The notes: generated by a model from the sequence alone, not told the origin. A stretch of DNA of 13,549 nt from Methylococcaceae bacterium UBA4132 (GCA_002380945.1 DFWO01000201.1:2374-15922); one strand, 5' to 3'. Positions 1 to 8,359 are shown, counted from the first letter of the stretch. A program made the numbers and translations.

Positions 1-716
1 GGTACGCTTTCATCCGCACGCGGTGGTGGTGTGGCAATACGCACGTTTAACATGATTTCTTTTTCTTCTGGATAAGAAGCCATAGAGTAAGCGCGTAAGG
101 TGGGTTCTTTCACGGTGGACACATAACGCCACAGGTTGAATTTATCCCAGTCATCACGGAAACGTTCTGCCACATCAAAATCGCTGTATTTAGCAACGTG
201 TGGAGGACATTCAATTTGAATGTAGCCACCTGCACGGTAGTGTATTGCTTCACCTTCGGGCAGTTGTAACACCAATTCTTTAATGAATGTCGCTACGTTG
301 TCGTTAGATTTAACAGTACATTCCCATTTTTTCACGCCGAACACAGAGTCTTCAACTTCGATGTTCATGTCGTGCTTAATAGAAACTTGGCACGCTAAAC
401 GTTCACCATGTGCGGCTTCGCGTTTGGTGATATGTCCTAATTCAGTCGGTAGAATTTCGCCACCGCCTGATTTAACTTTTACTTTACATTGCCCACAAGT
501 ACCGCCACCGCCACAGGCTGAGGACACGAATAAGCCGTTATCCGCAAGAGCTGTTAGCAGTTTTGAACCCGAAGGAACGTGAATTTTCTTTTCATCGTTG
601 ATGAGGATTTCCACATCACCTTCGGCGACTAATTTGCTTTTCGCACCGATGATGACAAATACCATCGCAATAACCAGCGCGGTAAAAATGATAATCCCTA
701 AAATAATTTCCAGCAT
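1..716 (-). CDS. nqrF: Na+-translocating NADH:quinone oxidoreductase subunit F (partial, 3' end outside window)
   Basis: NqrF is the NADH-oxidising entry subunit of Na+-NQR. It passes electrons from NADH through FAD to a [2Fe-2S] cluster on the cytoplasmic face. The start is the ATG complementary to 714-716, preceded by AGGAAGG and 12 nt after the nqrE stop. The visible 238 codons show one N-terminal membrane helix (about residues 2-23). A ferredoxin domain follows with cluster ligands C68, C74, C77 and C109, in the CGGGGTCGQC pattern. The beginning of the ferredoxin-reductase-like FAD domain has the RAYS motif (R208, Y210, S211). The NADH-binding domain is missing because the gene runs off the left edge; a complete NqrF is about 400-410 aa. 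Cysteine spacing and the FAD motif match the family, so the identification is firm. It is the last gene of the nqr run seen here. Confidence 0.96.
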   Translation of the reverse strand, partial: MLEIILGIIIFTALVIAMVFVIIGAKSKLVAEGDVEILINDEKKIHVPSGSKLLTALADNGLFVSSACGGGGTCGQCKVKVKSGGGEILPTELGHITKREAAHGERLACQVSIKHDMNIEVEDSVFGVKKWECTVKSNDNVATFIKELVLQLPEGEAIHYRAGGYIQIECPPHVAKYSDFDVAERFRDDWDKFNLWRYVSTVKEPTLRAYSMASYPEEKEIMLNVRIATPPPRADESV

Positions 717-728
717 ATCGTTACCTTC

Positions 729-1337
729 CTAAAGTTGGATGCCAGAGAAGGCCATAAAGCCCAGTGACATCAGACCCGCCGTGATAAAGGTGATTCCTAG
801 ACCTTGTAAGCCCGCAGGTATATCACTGTATTTGAGTTTTTCGCGCACGCCCGCCATAACGGTAATCGCTAATGCCCAACCTAAACCACTGCCTACACCG
901 TAAGTGACACTTTCACCTAAGTTATAGTCACGTTCAATCATGAATAAGCTACCGCCTAAGATGGCGCAGTTTACGGTGATGAGCGGTAAGAAAATACCTA
1001 AGGCATGGTACAAAGCAGGAAAGAATTTATCTAAAATCATTTCCAAAATTTGTACTAACGCGGCGATCATACCGATACAGCTTAATAACGCTAAAAAGCT
1101 CAAATCAACGCCTTTAATGCCTAACCACGACAGTGCGTCTTCTTTTAGTAAAGCGTGATACACGATGTTGTTGGCAGGAACGGTAATGGCTTGTACCACC
1201 ATTACAGCGATACCTAAACCCATTGCGGTGGAGATTTTTTTCGAGACCGCAATAAAGGTACACATGCCCAAAAAGAAGGACAGCGCAAGGTTTTCAATGA
1301 AAACCGCTTTGACAAATAAACTAATATAATTTTCCAT
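729..1337 (-). CDS. nqrE: Na+-NQR subunit E, integral membrane protein
   Basis: This 202-aa protein consists almost entirely of hydrophobic helices (about six membrane segments) and belongs to the NqrDE/RnfAE family. NqrD and NqrE form an inverted pair holding an Fe centre between them, ligated by two cysteines from each subunit. Here C26 (in GMC) and C124 (in NCAILGG) are at the expected places. The family member in Vibrio has about 198 residues. The start ATG shares one base with the TAA stop of nqrD (TAATG), and a GGAGGG ribosome site lies just upstream inside nqrD, which points to coupled translation. The role in Na+/electron transfer is from family knowledge; the cysteines are seen. Confidence 0.96.
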   Translation of the reverse strand: MENYISLFVKAVFIENLALSFFLGMCTFIAVSKKISTAMGLGIAVMVVQAITVPANNIVYHALLKEDALSWLGIKGVDLSFLALLSCIGMIAALVQILEMILDKFFPALYHALGIFLPLITVNCAILGGSLFMIERDYNLGESVTYGVGSGLGWALAITVMAGVREKLKYSDIPAGLQGLGITFITAGLMSLGFMAFSGIQL

Positions 1338-2017
1338 TAGTGATGCCCTCCTTCACCATGAGCAATCGGCATGATTTTAAATTCAACGGCTTCACGTTGG
1401 TTAGGTTTCCATTGACGGACACCCCAAATAATTAAGCCGATGATAAAAAATGCGCTAGGTGGCAATAGCATTAAGCCGTTAGGATCGTACCAGCCGCCAT
1501 CTTTGGTTAATTTGAATACTTCAATGCCCAGTAATTTACCTGAACCTAAAGTTTCTCTAAAAAACGCAACCGTGATTAAAATCAAACTGTAACCTGCACC
1601 GTTACCGATACCGTCCATGAAACTTTCCAGTGGTGGATTTTTCATGGCATAGGCTTCAGCACGACCCATTACGATACAGTTGGTGATAATCAAACCAACG
1701 AATACCGATAGTTGTTTGCTGACATCATAAGCAAAGGCTTTCAGAAGTTGGTCAACTACGATTACTAATGATGCGATGATGGTCATCTGTACGATAATCC
1801 GAATACTGCTCGGAATATGGTTACGAATTGCCGAAATCGCCGCACTAGAACAGGCTGTTACTAAGGTCAACGCTAACGCCATAATTAATGACGTTGACAT
1901 TTGTGATGTGACCGCTAATGCCGAACAAATCCCTAATACTTGTAGCGTGATAGGGTTGTTGGTCACTAACGGCTCGACTAATACCTTTTTTGTTTCATCA
2001 TTTAAAATTTCGCTCAT
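1337..2017 (-). CDS. nqrD: Na+-NQR subunit D, integral membrane protein
   Basis: NqrD is the partner of NqrE in the membrane core of the sodium pump. The 226-aa sequence has about six hydrophobic segments and the two conserved cysteines C31 (in LGIC) and C114 (in TNCIVMGRAEA), which with those of NqrE bind the intramembrane Fe centre. It is about 15 residues longer than the typical 210-aa subunit. The excess is at least partly a hydrophilic C-terminal tail ending in GEGGHH. The ATG overlaps the nqrC stop by four bases (ATGA), with GGAG upstream inside nqrC. The tail could be species-specific; nothing else is unusual. Confidence 0.96.
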   Translation of the reverse strand: MSEILNDETKKVLVEPLVTNNPITLQVLGICSALAVTSQMSTSLIMALALTLVTACSSAAISAIRNHIPSSIRIIVQMTIIASLVIVVDQLLKAFAYDVSKQLSVFVGLIITNCIVMGRAEAYAMKNPPLESFMDGIGNGAGYSLILITVAFFRETLGSGKLLGIEVFKLTKDGGWYDPNGLMLLPPSAFFIIGLIIWGVRQWKPNQREAVEFKIMPIAHGEGGHH

Positions 2018-2931
2018 GATTTTTTCTCCGTAACTCTGACCTTAGTCAAATAGGTAGCAAAACCTTCTTTACTCATCCAATATCTAACTAAATTAGTCAC
2101 ACCAGTACTGGTTAATGACGCACCTGCTAAACCATCCACTTGATATTGTGAACCAGGTTTAGAGGTATCAACTGTACCTTTAATCAAACTCAATGCTGGC
2201 TCGCCTTTATCGGCTTCATCAATCAAGCCTTTTTCTAAAGAAGGTTGATCACTTTCTGCATAGACTTTTTTGCCTTTCCACAACGCACGCCATTTTGGAT
2301 TAACGACTTCGCCGCCTAATCCTGGGGTTTCAGCTTGATCGTAGAAGTTAATACTTTGGACAGTTTGACCGTCAGCATCGAGTGCTAAGAAGCCATATAG
2401 AGTTGACCACAAACCATAGCCGTTGATAGGCAGAATGATAGATTTAATGGCATTGCCATCTTTTACCAAATAGACTTTAGCCAGTTTCGCTTTCACACGA
2501 ATATGCGCAATGTCTTTTTCTTTTGGAATCGCAACGCTTTGTGCAGGGTCTTTAGCTGCTTTGCGTTGATCGTAAGCATTGGCATCGCCTTCAACATATT
2601 CGCCTGTGTCTAAATCCACCAGTTTGGCTTCAATTTGCGTGGCAAATACTTTCTCAACATCACTGTTTGCTTCTAACAAACCCGCGACATCGAGAATATT
2701 GGTTTTCATATCCAGTTCTTTATTACTGACTTGCAATGGTTTTAAAGCAACGGCAGCTAAAGATACTAATACTGCACACACTAAACACAGTGCAACTGCA
2801 ATGGCGATGGTTTTTTCTAAGCTGTCGTTACCTAAAGCTAAAATCTTTAGACAATAGGCTTTAAATTTTCGGTATTGCTCATACTGTTCCAGTTTTGAGC
2901 AAACTTTTTCAAGGTGTTGGCAATTAGGCAT
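2014..2931 (-). CDS. nqrC: Na+-NQR subunit C, covalent-FMN protein, with long N-terminus
   Basis: NqrC carries a covalently bound FMN on a periplasmic domain anchored by one membrane helix. At 305 aa it is clearly longer than the roughly 257-aa Vibrio protein. About 35 extra residues, with three Cys (C4, C11, C27), precede the usual NDSLEKT start of the family. The anchor helix is at about residues 41-63. The FMN domain follows, with conserved ETPGLGGEV (about residue 200) and the flavinylation motif DGLAGASLTS at 266-275. The predicted acceptor is Ser272, where most NqrC have Thr in SGAT. I kept the upstream ATG because it overlaps the nqrB stop by 8 nt, has GAAGGA in front, and no ATG, GTG or TTG lies in frame near the conventional start. 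Attachment of FMN needs ApbE, which is not in the window. Confidence 0.95.
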   Translation of the reverse strand: MPNCQHLEKVCSKLEQYEQYRKFKAYCLKILALGNDSLEKTIAIAVALCLVCAVLVSLAAVALKPLQVSNKELDMKTNILDVAGLLEANSDVEKVFATQIEAKLVDLDTGEYVEGDANAYDQRKAAKDPAQSVAIPKEKDIAHIRVKAKLAKVYLVKDGNAIKSIILPINGYGLWSTLYGFLALDADGQTVQSINFYDQAETPGLGGEVVNPKWRALWKGKKVYAESDQPSLEKGLIDEADKGEPALSLIKGTVDTSKPGSQYQVDGLAGASLTSTGVTNLVRYWMSKEGFATYLTKVRVTEKKS

Positions 2932-4126
2932 GACGTTTCATCCTTCTTCTGATATTTGCTTGCATGACGAAGTAATCGATAGTCGGGGCAAACATATTGG
3001 AAAATAAAATTGCTAACATAATGCCTTCAGGGAAAGCTGGATTAACCACGCGGATTAATACCGTCATACCACCGACTAACGCACCAAATATCCAACGACC
3101 TGTATTGGTCATCGCCGCACTAACAGGATCAGTTGCCATGTACACCATACCGAATGCGAAACCGCCTACGGTTAAATGCCAATACCAAGGAAAAGCAAAC
3201 ATGTGGTTAGTGTCGCTACCGATAGTGTTGAACAATAAAGAAGTCGCAACCATGCCTAAAAACACACCACCCATAATGCGATAAGAGGCAACACGGGTAT
3301 AAAGCAAGAATGCCGCGCCAATCAGAATCGCTAAAGTAGAGGTTTCACCTAAACAACCTGGTTCAAAACCAAAGAAGGTTTGCATCCAGCTATAGTGGGC
3401 ATTGTAAATCGCTTCCATACCACCGTTAGCGGCTAAGCCTAAGGGTGTTGCCGCAGTGTAACCATCGACGGCAACCCACACTGCATCGCCTGAAATAGAC
3501 GCTGGATAAGCAAAGTATAAAAATGCCCGTCCGCTTAAGGCTGGGTTTAAAAAGTTTTTACCTGTACCACCGAATACTTCTTTGCCAATAACGATACCGA
3601 AAGAAATACCTAAAGCGACCTGCCATAAAGGCATATCGGGTGGCATAATCAGTGTGTACAGCATTGATGAGACTAAAAAGCCTTCGTTGACTTCGTGACC
3701 ACGAACAGTCGCAAATAACACTTCCCATACACCGCCCACTGCTAAAGTAACAATATAGATAGGTAGGAAATACAATGCGCCATGTACAATACAAGACAAT
3801 GGGTTAGATGGGTTATAACCAAATACCATCATCGGAATACTGCGCCAGTTATCAATTTTGTCAATGTGCATTTCTGCCATTGCCAAGTTTGCTTGATAGC
3901 CTGTGTTATACACTGCCATTAAAATACAGAAAAACGTCGCAATTACGACAAACGTCATGGTACGTTTCAAATCATTACCGTCACGAACGTGCGTTGTACC
4001 GCGTGTGACATCAGCGGGCGTATAGATGAACGTATCCACCATCTCATAGAGACCGTAATACTTTTCCAACTTACCGCCTTTGGTAAAATATGGCTCTATG
4101 CTGTCTAAAAATTTTCTAGCCGACAT
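2924..4126 (-). CDS. nqrB: Na+-NQR subunit B, covalent FMN, quinone-site and membrane core subunit
   Basis: NqrB is the largest membrane subunit. It takes part in Na+ movement and ubiquinone reduction and carries a covalent FMN. The 400-aa sequence (Vibrio about 415) has a hydrophilic start, then about ten membrane segments from residue 57 onward. The flavinylation motif DGYTAAT lies at 221-227, making Thr227 the FMN acceptor (Thr236 in Vibrio). G131-G132 in GGVWEVLFA align, by the same nine-residue offset, with the two glycines implicated in quinone and inhibitor binding. The start overlaps the nqrA stop by one base (TAATG), with a strong AAGGAGGG site in front. The residue alignment is by memory of the family, not computed. 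Confidence 0.97.
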   Translation of the reverse strand: MSARKFLDSIEPYFTKGGKLEKYYGLYEMVDTFIYTPADVTRGTTHVRDGNDLKRTMTFVVIATFFCILMAVYNTGYQANLAMAEMHIDKIDNWRSIPMMVFGYNPSNPLSCIVHGALYFLPIYIVTLAVGGVWEVLFATVRGHEVNEGFLVSSMLYTLIMPPDMPLWQVALGISFGIVIGKEVFGGTGKNFLNPALSGRAFLYFAYPASISGDAVWVAVDGYTAATPLGLAANGGMEAIYNAHYSWMQTFFGFEPGCLGETSTLAILIGAAFLLYTRVASYRIMGGVFLGMVATSLLFNTIGSDTNHMFAFPWYWHLTVGGFAFGMVYMATDPVSAAMTNTGRWIFGALVGGMTVLIRVVNPAFPEGIMLAILFSNMFAPTIDYFVMQANIRRRMKRHA

Positions 4127-5478
4127 TAGCCCTCCTTCTCAATTTTAGTTAAATTCGCTCTTAATACAGGGGCGAAATCATGCTTACCTGGATCAACAAA
4201 GGTAAATAAGGACATATCTTCCTCATCCAATTCCAAACAACCTAACAGTTGTGCTTGGTCAGAATCGCCGACTATCAAGGCTTTCAATAGCGGTGTAGGC
4301 AAAATATCCATCGGCATAACGGTTTCATAAACACCAACAGGCACAATCGCACGGTTGCTGCCGTTTTTATCAGTCGTAAGCGGGAATAAACGATTATGTT
4401 TTTTATCGACACTAGAGGTATACACATTCAATGCTGAATATTTATTTTTACCTGCAACTATCCAGCCGAAAAATTCACGCTCTCTGCCTTCTTTTAACGC
4501 GGAGACTTGTAGGTCATAAAAACCTAAGTAAGCCGACCAATCACTTGCCGTATGTCCATATAACACTGAGCCAGAAACTACGCGATTTTCAACATCATCG
4601 GCTAATTCACCTGCGACTAAATCATCGAGATTTGCACCTACGCGCGTACGCACTAAACGTGGATTTTTAACTGTAGGGCCTGCTAGAGAGACTACACGCT
4701 CAACGTTTAAATGACCTGTGGTAAATAACGCACCAATCGCCATAACCGCTTGATAATCAATATGCCAAACAAATTTATGAATATTGACCGCATCAATAAA
4801 ATGAATGTGCGTACTGGGCAAACCCGCAGGATGCGGGCCACTGAACTCAGCGACTGTAACAGGCGCGTTGCCTGTAGCAATTTCATCACCTGTCTTTTTG
4901 CAAAGATAGGTTTTACCGTCAGTTAATTTAGCAATAACTTTTAAGCCATTAGCAAAATCATCCGCACGTTCTTTAATGATAAACTCTGGATCAGCCGCCA
5001 GTGGGCGAGTGTCCATTGCAGTCACAAAAATAGAGGCAGGTTTACTGTCTAAAGCTGGAATTTTGCCATAAGGACGGGTGCGTAATGCTGTCCACAAACC
5101 TGAGGCGACTAAATTTTCTTGTACTTGTTGCGCGGTTAAATCAGCTAAACCCGCTTCGCTGTATTTAGCAAAGGTTTCTTGTGCAGAACCATGTAGTTCA
5201 ATAACAACAGATTGCAAAACCCGTTTAGCACCGCGATGAATTGATTTAACGACACCAGCCGCTGGCGACGTAAAATTGACACCTGGATTTTTCTTGTCAG
5301 TAAAAAGAATTTGACCTAATTTGACCTTATCCCCTTCATTGACCATCATTGTAGGCTTCATGCCTACATAATCCATCCCTAGAATAGCAACGGATTTAAC
5401 CTTATTGCCATTCTCAATTTCTTGTTTAGGACCTCCCGTAATGGGCAGGTCTAAACCTTTTTTAATAGTAAATTGCAT
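4126..5478 (-). CDS. nqrA: Na+-NQR subunit A, peripheral cytoplasmic subunit
   Basis: NqrA is the first gene of the nqr operon. The 450-aa product (Vibrio about 446) begins MQFTIKKGLDLPITGGPKQ, typical for the family. It lacks membrane helices. The N-terminal part (about residues 30-95, with SPAAGVVKSIHRGAKR) resembles the barrel or biotinyl-lipoyl-like fold shared with RnfC. NqrA lies on the cytoplasmic side of the complex and has been linked to quinone binding; it carries no flavin or Fe-S motif here. A GGAGGG ribosome site (complement of 5491-5496) lies 12 nt before the ATG, a slightly long spacing. The gene faces narK across a 196-bp spacer, so its promoter must be there. Confidence 0.96.
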   Translation of the reverse strand: MQFTIKKGLDLPITGGPKQEIENGNKVKSVAILGMDYVGMKPTMMVNEGDKVKLGQILFTDKKNPGVNFTSPAAGVVKSIHRGAKRVLQSVVIELHGSAQETFAKYSEAGLADLTAQQVQENLVASGLWTALRTRPYGKIPALDSKPASIFVTAMDTRPLAADPEFIIKERADDFANGLKVIAKLTDGKTYLCKKTGDEIATGNAPVTVAEFSGPHPAGLPSTHIHFIDAVNIHKFVWHIDYQAVMAIGALFTTGHLNVERVVSLAGPTVKNPRLVRTRVGANLDDLVAGELADDVENRVVSGSVLYGHTASDWSAYLGFYDLQVSALKEGREREFFGWIVAGKNKYSALNVYTSSVDKKHNRLFPLTTDKNGSNRAIVPVGVYETVMPMDILPTPLLKALIVGDSDQAQLLGCLELDEEDMSLFTFVDPGKHDFAPVLRANLTKIEKEG

Positions 5479-5674
5479 AGTTGAAGCTTACCCTCCAAAC
5501 AAGTTGTAGCGAAACCATCCCCTTAATTTTAATCACTAAGATAAGAGGCGCATTAAGACGTAAAACATTGGCATTACACCATAAAAATGTTGATTCCTCA
5601 ACGCTGGATATTAAAAGCATGTTAGTATCCGCAATAATAAAATGGTATAAAAAAGAAATAATAGAGGAGACTGT
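5479..5674. promoter_or_regulatory. Divergent nqr / narK control region
   Basis: This 196-bp spacer separates two operons facing away from each other and must hold both promoters. It is AT-rich. Visible elements are an FNR-like palindrome at 5523-5536, a dyad GTTGA-TTCC-TCAAC at 5589-5602, and the narK ribosome site GAGGAGA just before the ATG at 5675. Possible narK -10 elements are TAGTAT (5623-5628) and TATAAA (5646-5651), both without a convincing -35. For nqr, TATCTT on the minus strand, near 5540, is a weak -10 candidate. No NarL heptamer (TACYYMT) was found by eye. Promoter presence is inferred from gene layout; the exact elements are weak. Confidence 0.6.
5523..5536. promoter_or_regulatory. 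Candidate FNR/Dnr-type binding site (imperfect)
   Basis: TTAATTTTAATCAC matches 8 of the 10 defined bases of the FNR consensus TTGAT-N4-ATCAA with the correct 14-bp length. One mismatch is the normally important G of the left half-site, which weakens the case. Its centre lies about 51 bp from the nqrA start and 145 bp from the narK start. That would suit control of nqr more than direct activation of narK. A chance match in AT-rich DNA is quite possible. Confidence 0.25.
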
Positions 5675-8353
5675 ATGACAGAAATATATCAAGTGAATCC
5701 ACAGCAACAAAAGCAGGCTTTACTTTTAAGTACAACAGCTTTTACAGTGTGTTTTGCGGTATGGACTATTTTTTCCATTATCGGTTTGCAGATTCAAAAA
5801 GATTTGCACTTAAGCGAAACTGAATTCGGGCTATTGGTAGGTACACCTATCTTATCAGGCTCATTAATTCGCCTGATTTTAGGGATATGGAGCGATCAAT
5901 ACGGCGGACGTTTGGTTTATGTTTGTGTGATGGTGACGGCAGCGATTGCAACGTTGTTGCTGACAACAGCAGAAACTTATGTAATGTTTTTAATCGCCGC
6001 TCTGGGTATTGGTGTTGCGGGTGGCGCGTTTGCTGTTGGCATTGCCTATGTTTCGCGCTGGTATCCTGCGGGTAAACAAGGTACGGCTTTAGGTATCTTT
6101 GGACTCGGTAATGTTGGCGCGGCGGTGACTAAATTTACCGCGCCGTTTGTCATGGTAGCATTTGGTTGGCACGCGGTCGCTGAAATTTGGGCAGTTGCTT
6201 TATTGCTGATGGCAACCGCGTTTTGGTTTTTTACTGAAGACGAACCGACTTTCAAAGCACGCCGCAAGTCGGGTATTAAACCTGCTTCTTTTGTTAGCCA
6301 ATTAGAACCGTTAAAAAATATTCAAGTATGGCGATTTTCGCTGTATTACTTCTGTGTATTCGGGGCTTTTGTCGCTTTAGCTTTATGGTTGCCGCGTTAT
6401 TTAATTGGTGCTTACGGTTTTGATGTAAAAACTGCAGGTATGTTGGCTGCCTCTTACTCAATTTTTGCCAGTTTATTTCGTGCCTTGGGCGGCTATCTAT
6501 CCGACCGTTACGGCGCACGTTTATTAATGTACTGGACGTTTATTATCGGCGTGGCTTGTACGTTTATTCTGTCTTATCCACCCACTGATTACATTGTGCA
6601 TGGCATTAAAGGCGATATTAATTTTAGTTTTGCCATTCAACCCGCAGGATTTATTTTTATCGTCGCGGTGTTAGGTTTATTTATGTCGTTCGGCAAGGCG
6701 GCGGTCTATAAACATATTCCCGTTTATTATCCTGAAAATGTTGGCGCGGTTGGCGGTGCAGTTGGCATGATTGGCGGTTTAGGCGGTTTTTTATTGCCAC
6801 TCACCTTCGGTATGTTGAACGATTTAACAGGTGTTTGGAGCAGTTGTTTCATGCTGCTGTTTATTTTGAATATGATTGCCTTAGTTTGGATGCACTTTGC
6901 GATTGTCAGCATGGAAAGGCAAGCTGAACCTGAACTGGCAAAAGTTTCTTCTGATTTACTTGAATTAAATCCGCCATCCCCTCAGGTGCTAACTGAATGG
7001 AATCCTGAAGATGCCACTTTTTGGGAAAAAACGGGCAAAAAAATCGCTAACCGCAATTTGTGGATTAGTATTCCCGCTTTGCTACTAGCGTTTGCAGTGT
7101 GGATGGTGTGGAGTGTGGTAGTCACCAATTTACCCAATATCGGCTTTAAATATACCACTAACGAATTATTTTGGCTTACGGCTTTACCTGGTTTATCGGG
7201 TGCAACTTTACGGATTTTTTACTCATTTATGGTGCCGATTTTTGGCGGCAGACGCTGGACAACCATCAGCACCGCTTCCTTATTACTACCCGCAATCTGG
7301 ATTGGTTTTGCCGTACAGAACCCGAATACCCCGTTTGTATTGATGCTCGTGTTAGCGTTGTTATGCGGTTTCGGTGGTGGTAATTTTGCCTCCAGTATGG
7401 CGAATATCAGCTTCTTCTTTCCGCAAGCACAAAAAGGCACAGCGTTAGGCTTAAATGCAGGTCTGGGTAATTTGGGCGTAAGTACCGTACAGTTTGTCGT
7501 ACCGTTAGTGATTACCGCAGGCGTGTTTGGTGCATTTGGTGGCGAACCGCAAGTATGGATTAAAGACGGCGTGTCTAAATCTATGTGGCTACAAAATGCG
7601 GGGTTTGTCTGGATACCGTTTATTATCGCTACCAGTATTGCTGCGTGGTTTGGCATGAATGACATTGCCTCAGCCAAAGCATCATTTAAAGATCAAACCA
7701 TTATTTTTCAGCGCAAACATAATTGGATTATGTGCTGGCTTTATACAGGGACATTCGGTTCATTCATTGGTTTTTCAGCAGGCTTGCCGATGCTCACTAA
7801 AACCTTATTTCCTGATATTAATCCTTTGCAATATGCCTTCTTAGGACCACTTGTAGGGGCTTTAGTGCGTCCCATTGGCGGTTGGTTAGCCGATAAGTTA
7901 GGTGGTTCAACGGTAACTTTATGGAACTTTGTGGTAATGACGGCGGCGGTATTCGGCGTATTACACTTCCTACCACACAATGGCGAAGCAGGTAATTTCT
8001 TCGGCTTTTTAACGCTGTTTATTTTGTTATTTTTCACGACAGGCATTGGCAACGGTTCTACGTTCCGAATGATTCCAGTGATTTTTTTAACGACTCAACA
8101 ACGTGCGGCAAGTGTCGGTATGGATGAAGGGCAAATGCGTAAAGCGGCAGCAAAAGAATCAGCCGCCGTATTGGGTTTTAGCTCAGCGATTGCGGCTTAT
8201 GGTGCGTTTTTCATTCCCAAAAGTTACGGTACGGCAATTAGTTTAACGGGCAGTCCCGATGCCGCGTTTTATTTTTTCATTGTGTTTTATTTGAGTTGTA
8301 TCGGCATTACTTGGTGGTTTTATGCGCGTAAGGGTGCAGAAATGCCTTGTTAA
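5675..8353 (+). CDS. narK: Fused NarK1-NarK2 nitrate/nitrite transporter
   Basis: This 892-aa protein is two complete major facilitator units in one chain. The first half (about residues 15-412) resembles NarK1, the nitrate/proton symporter type. The second (about 460-885) resembles NarK2, the nitrate/nitrite exchanger type. They are joined by a hydrophilic linker (about 413-458). Each half has about 12 membrane segments. The substrate-binding arginines of NarK appear in both: R66 and R269 in the first, R513 and R732 in the second. Nitrate-signature glycine-rich stretches lie at about 112-148 and 340-373, then 565-600 and 788-845. Such fusions are known from Paracoccus and other denitrifiers. 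The ATG has GAGGAGA upstream. The frame is open throughout, so this is a real fusion, not two genes. The assignment of transport mode to each half is by family analogy. Confidence 0.95.
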   Translation: MTEIYQVNPQQQKQALLLSTTAFTVCFAVWTIFSIIGLQIQKDLHLSETEFGLLVGTPILSGSLIRLILGIWSDQYGGRLVYVCVMVTAAIATLLLTTAETYVMFLIAALGIGVAGGAFAVGIAYVSRWYPAGKQGTALGIFGLGNVGAAVTKFTAPFVMVAFGWHAVAEIWAVALLLMATAFWFFTEDEPTFKARRKSGIKPASFVSQLEPLKNIQVWRFSLYYFCVFGAFVALALWLPRYLIGAYGFDVKTAGMLAASYSIFASLFRALGGYLSDRYGARLLMYWTFIIGVACTFILSYPPTDYIVHGIKGDINFSFAIQPAGFIFIVAVLGLFMSFGKAAVYKHIPVYYPENVGAVGGAVGMIGGLGGFLLPLTFGMLNDLTGVWSSCFMLLFILNMIALVWMHFAIVSMERQAEPELAKVSSDLLELNPPSPQVLTEWNPEDATFWEKTGKKIANRNLWISIPALLLAFAVWMVWSVVVTNLPNIGFKYTTNELFWLTALPGLSGATLRIFYSFMVPIFGGRRWTTISTASLLLPAIWIGFAVQNPNTPFVLMLVLALLCGFGGGNFASSMANISFFFPQAQKGTALGLNAGLGNLGVSTVQFVVPLVITAGVFGAFGGEPQVWIKDGVSKSMWLQNAGFVWIPFIIATSIAAWFGMNDIASAKASFKDQTIIFQRKHNWIMCWLYTGTFGSFIGFSAGLPMLTKTLFPDINPLQYAFLGPLVGALVRPIGGWLADKLGGSTVTLWNFVVMTAAVFGVLHFLPHNGEAGNFFGFLTLFILLFFTTGIGNGSTFRMIPVIFLTTQQRAASVGMDEGQMRKAAAKESAAVLGFSSAIAAYGAFFIPKSYGTAISLTGSPDAAFYFFIVFYLSCIGITWWFYARKGAEMPC

Positions 8354-8359
8354 AAAATC

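Noticed and set aside
283..582. 99-aa plus-strand ORF inside nqrF
   Set aside because: It is the complement of the conserved ferredoxin domain of NqrF and has no support of its own.
5589..5602. Dyad GTTGA-TTCC-TCAAC as an FNR site for narK
   Set aside because: TTGA and TCAA are separated by 4 bases rather than the 6 of FNR sites. When either half is aligned, the other half does not match. It is kept only as an unexplained dyad.
5481..5678. 65-codon ORF filling the nqr-narK spacer
   Set aside because: It depends on a TTG start with no ribosome site, and its upstream part covers the nqrA ribosome site and the probable promoter. Only the last 19 codons were kept as a weak finding.
7219..7677. 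152-aa minus-strand ORF inside narK
   Set aside because: It is antisense to a strongly conserved coding region, has Pro- and Asn-rich composition, resembles no family I recognise and has no ribosome site. It is a shadow of the narK frame.
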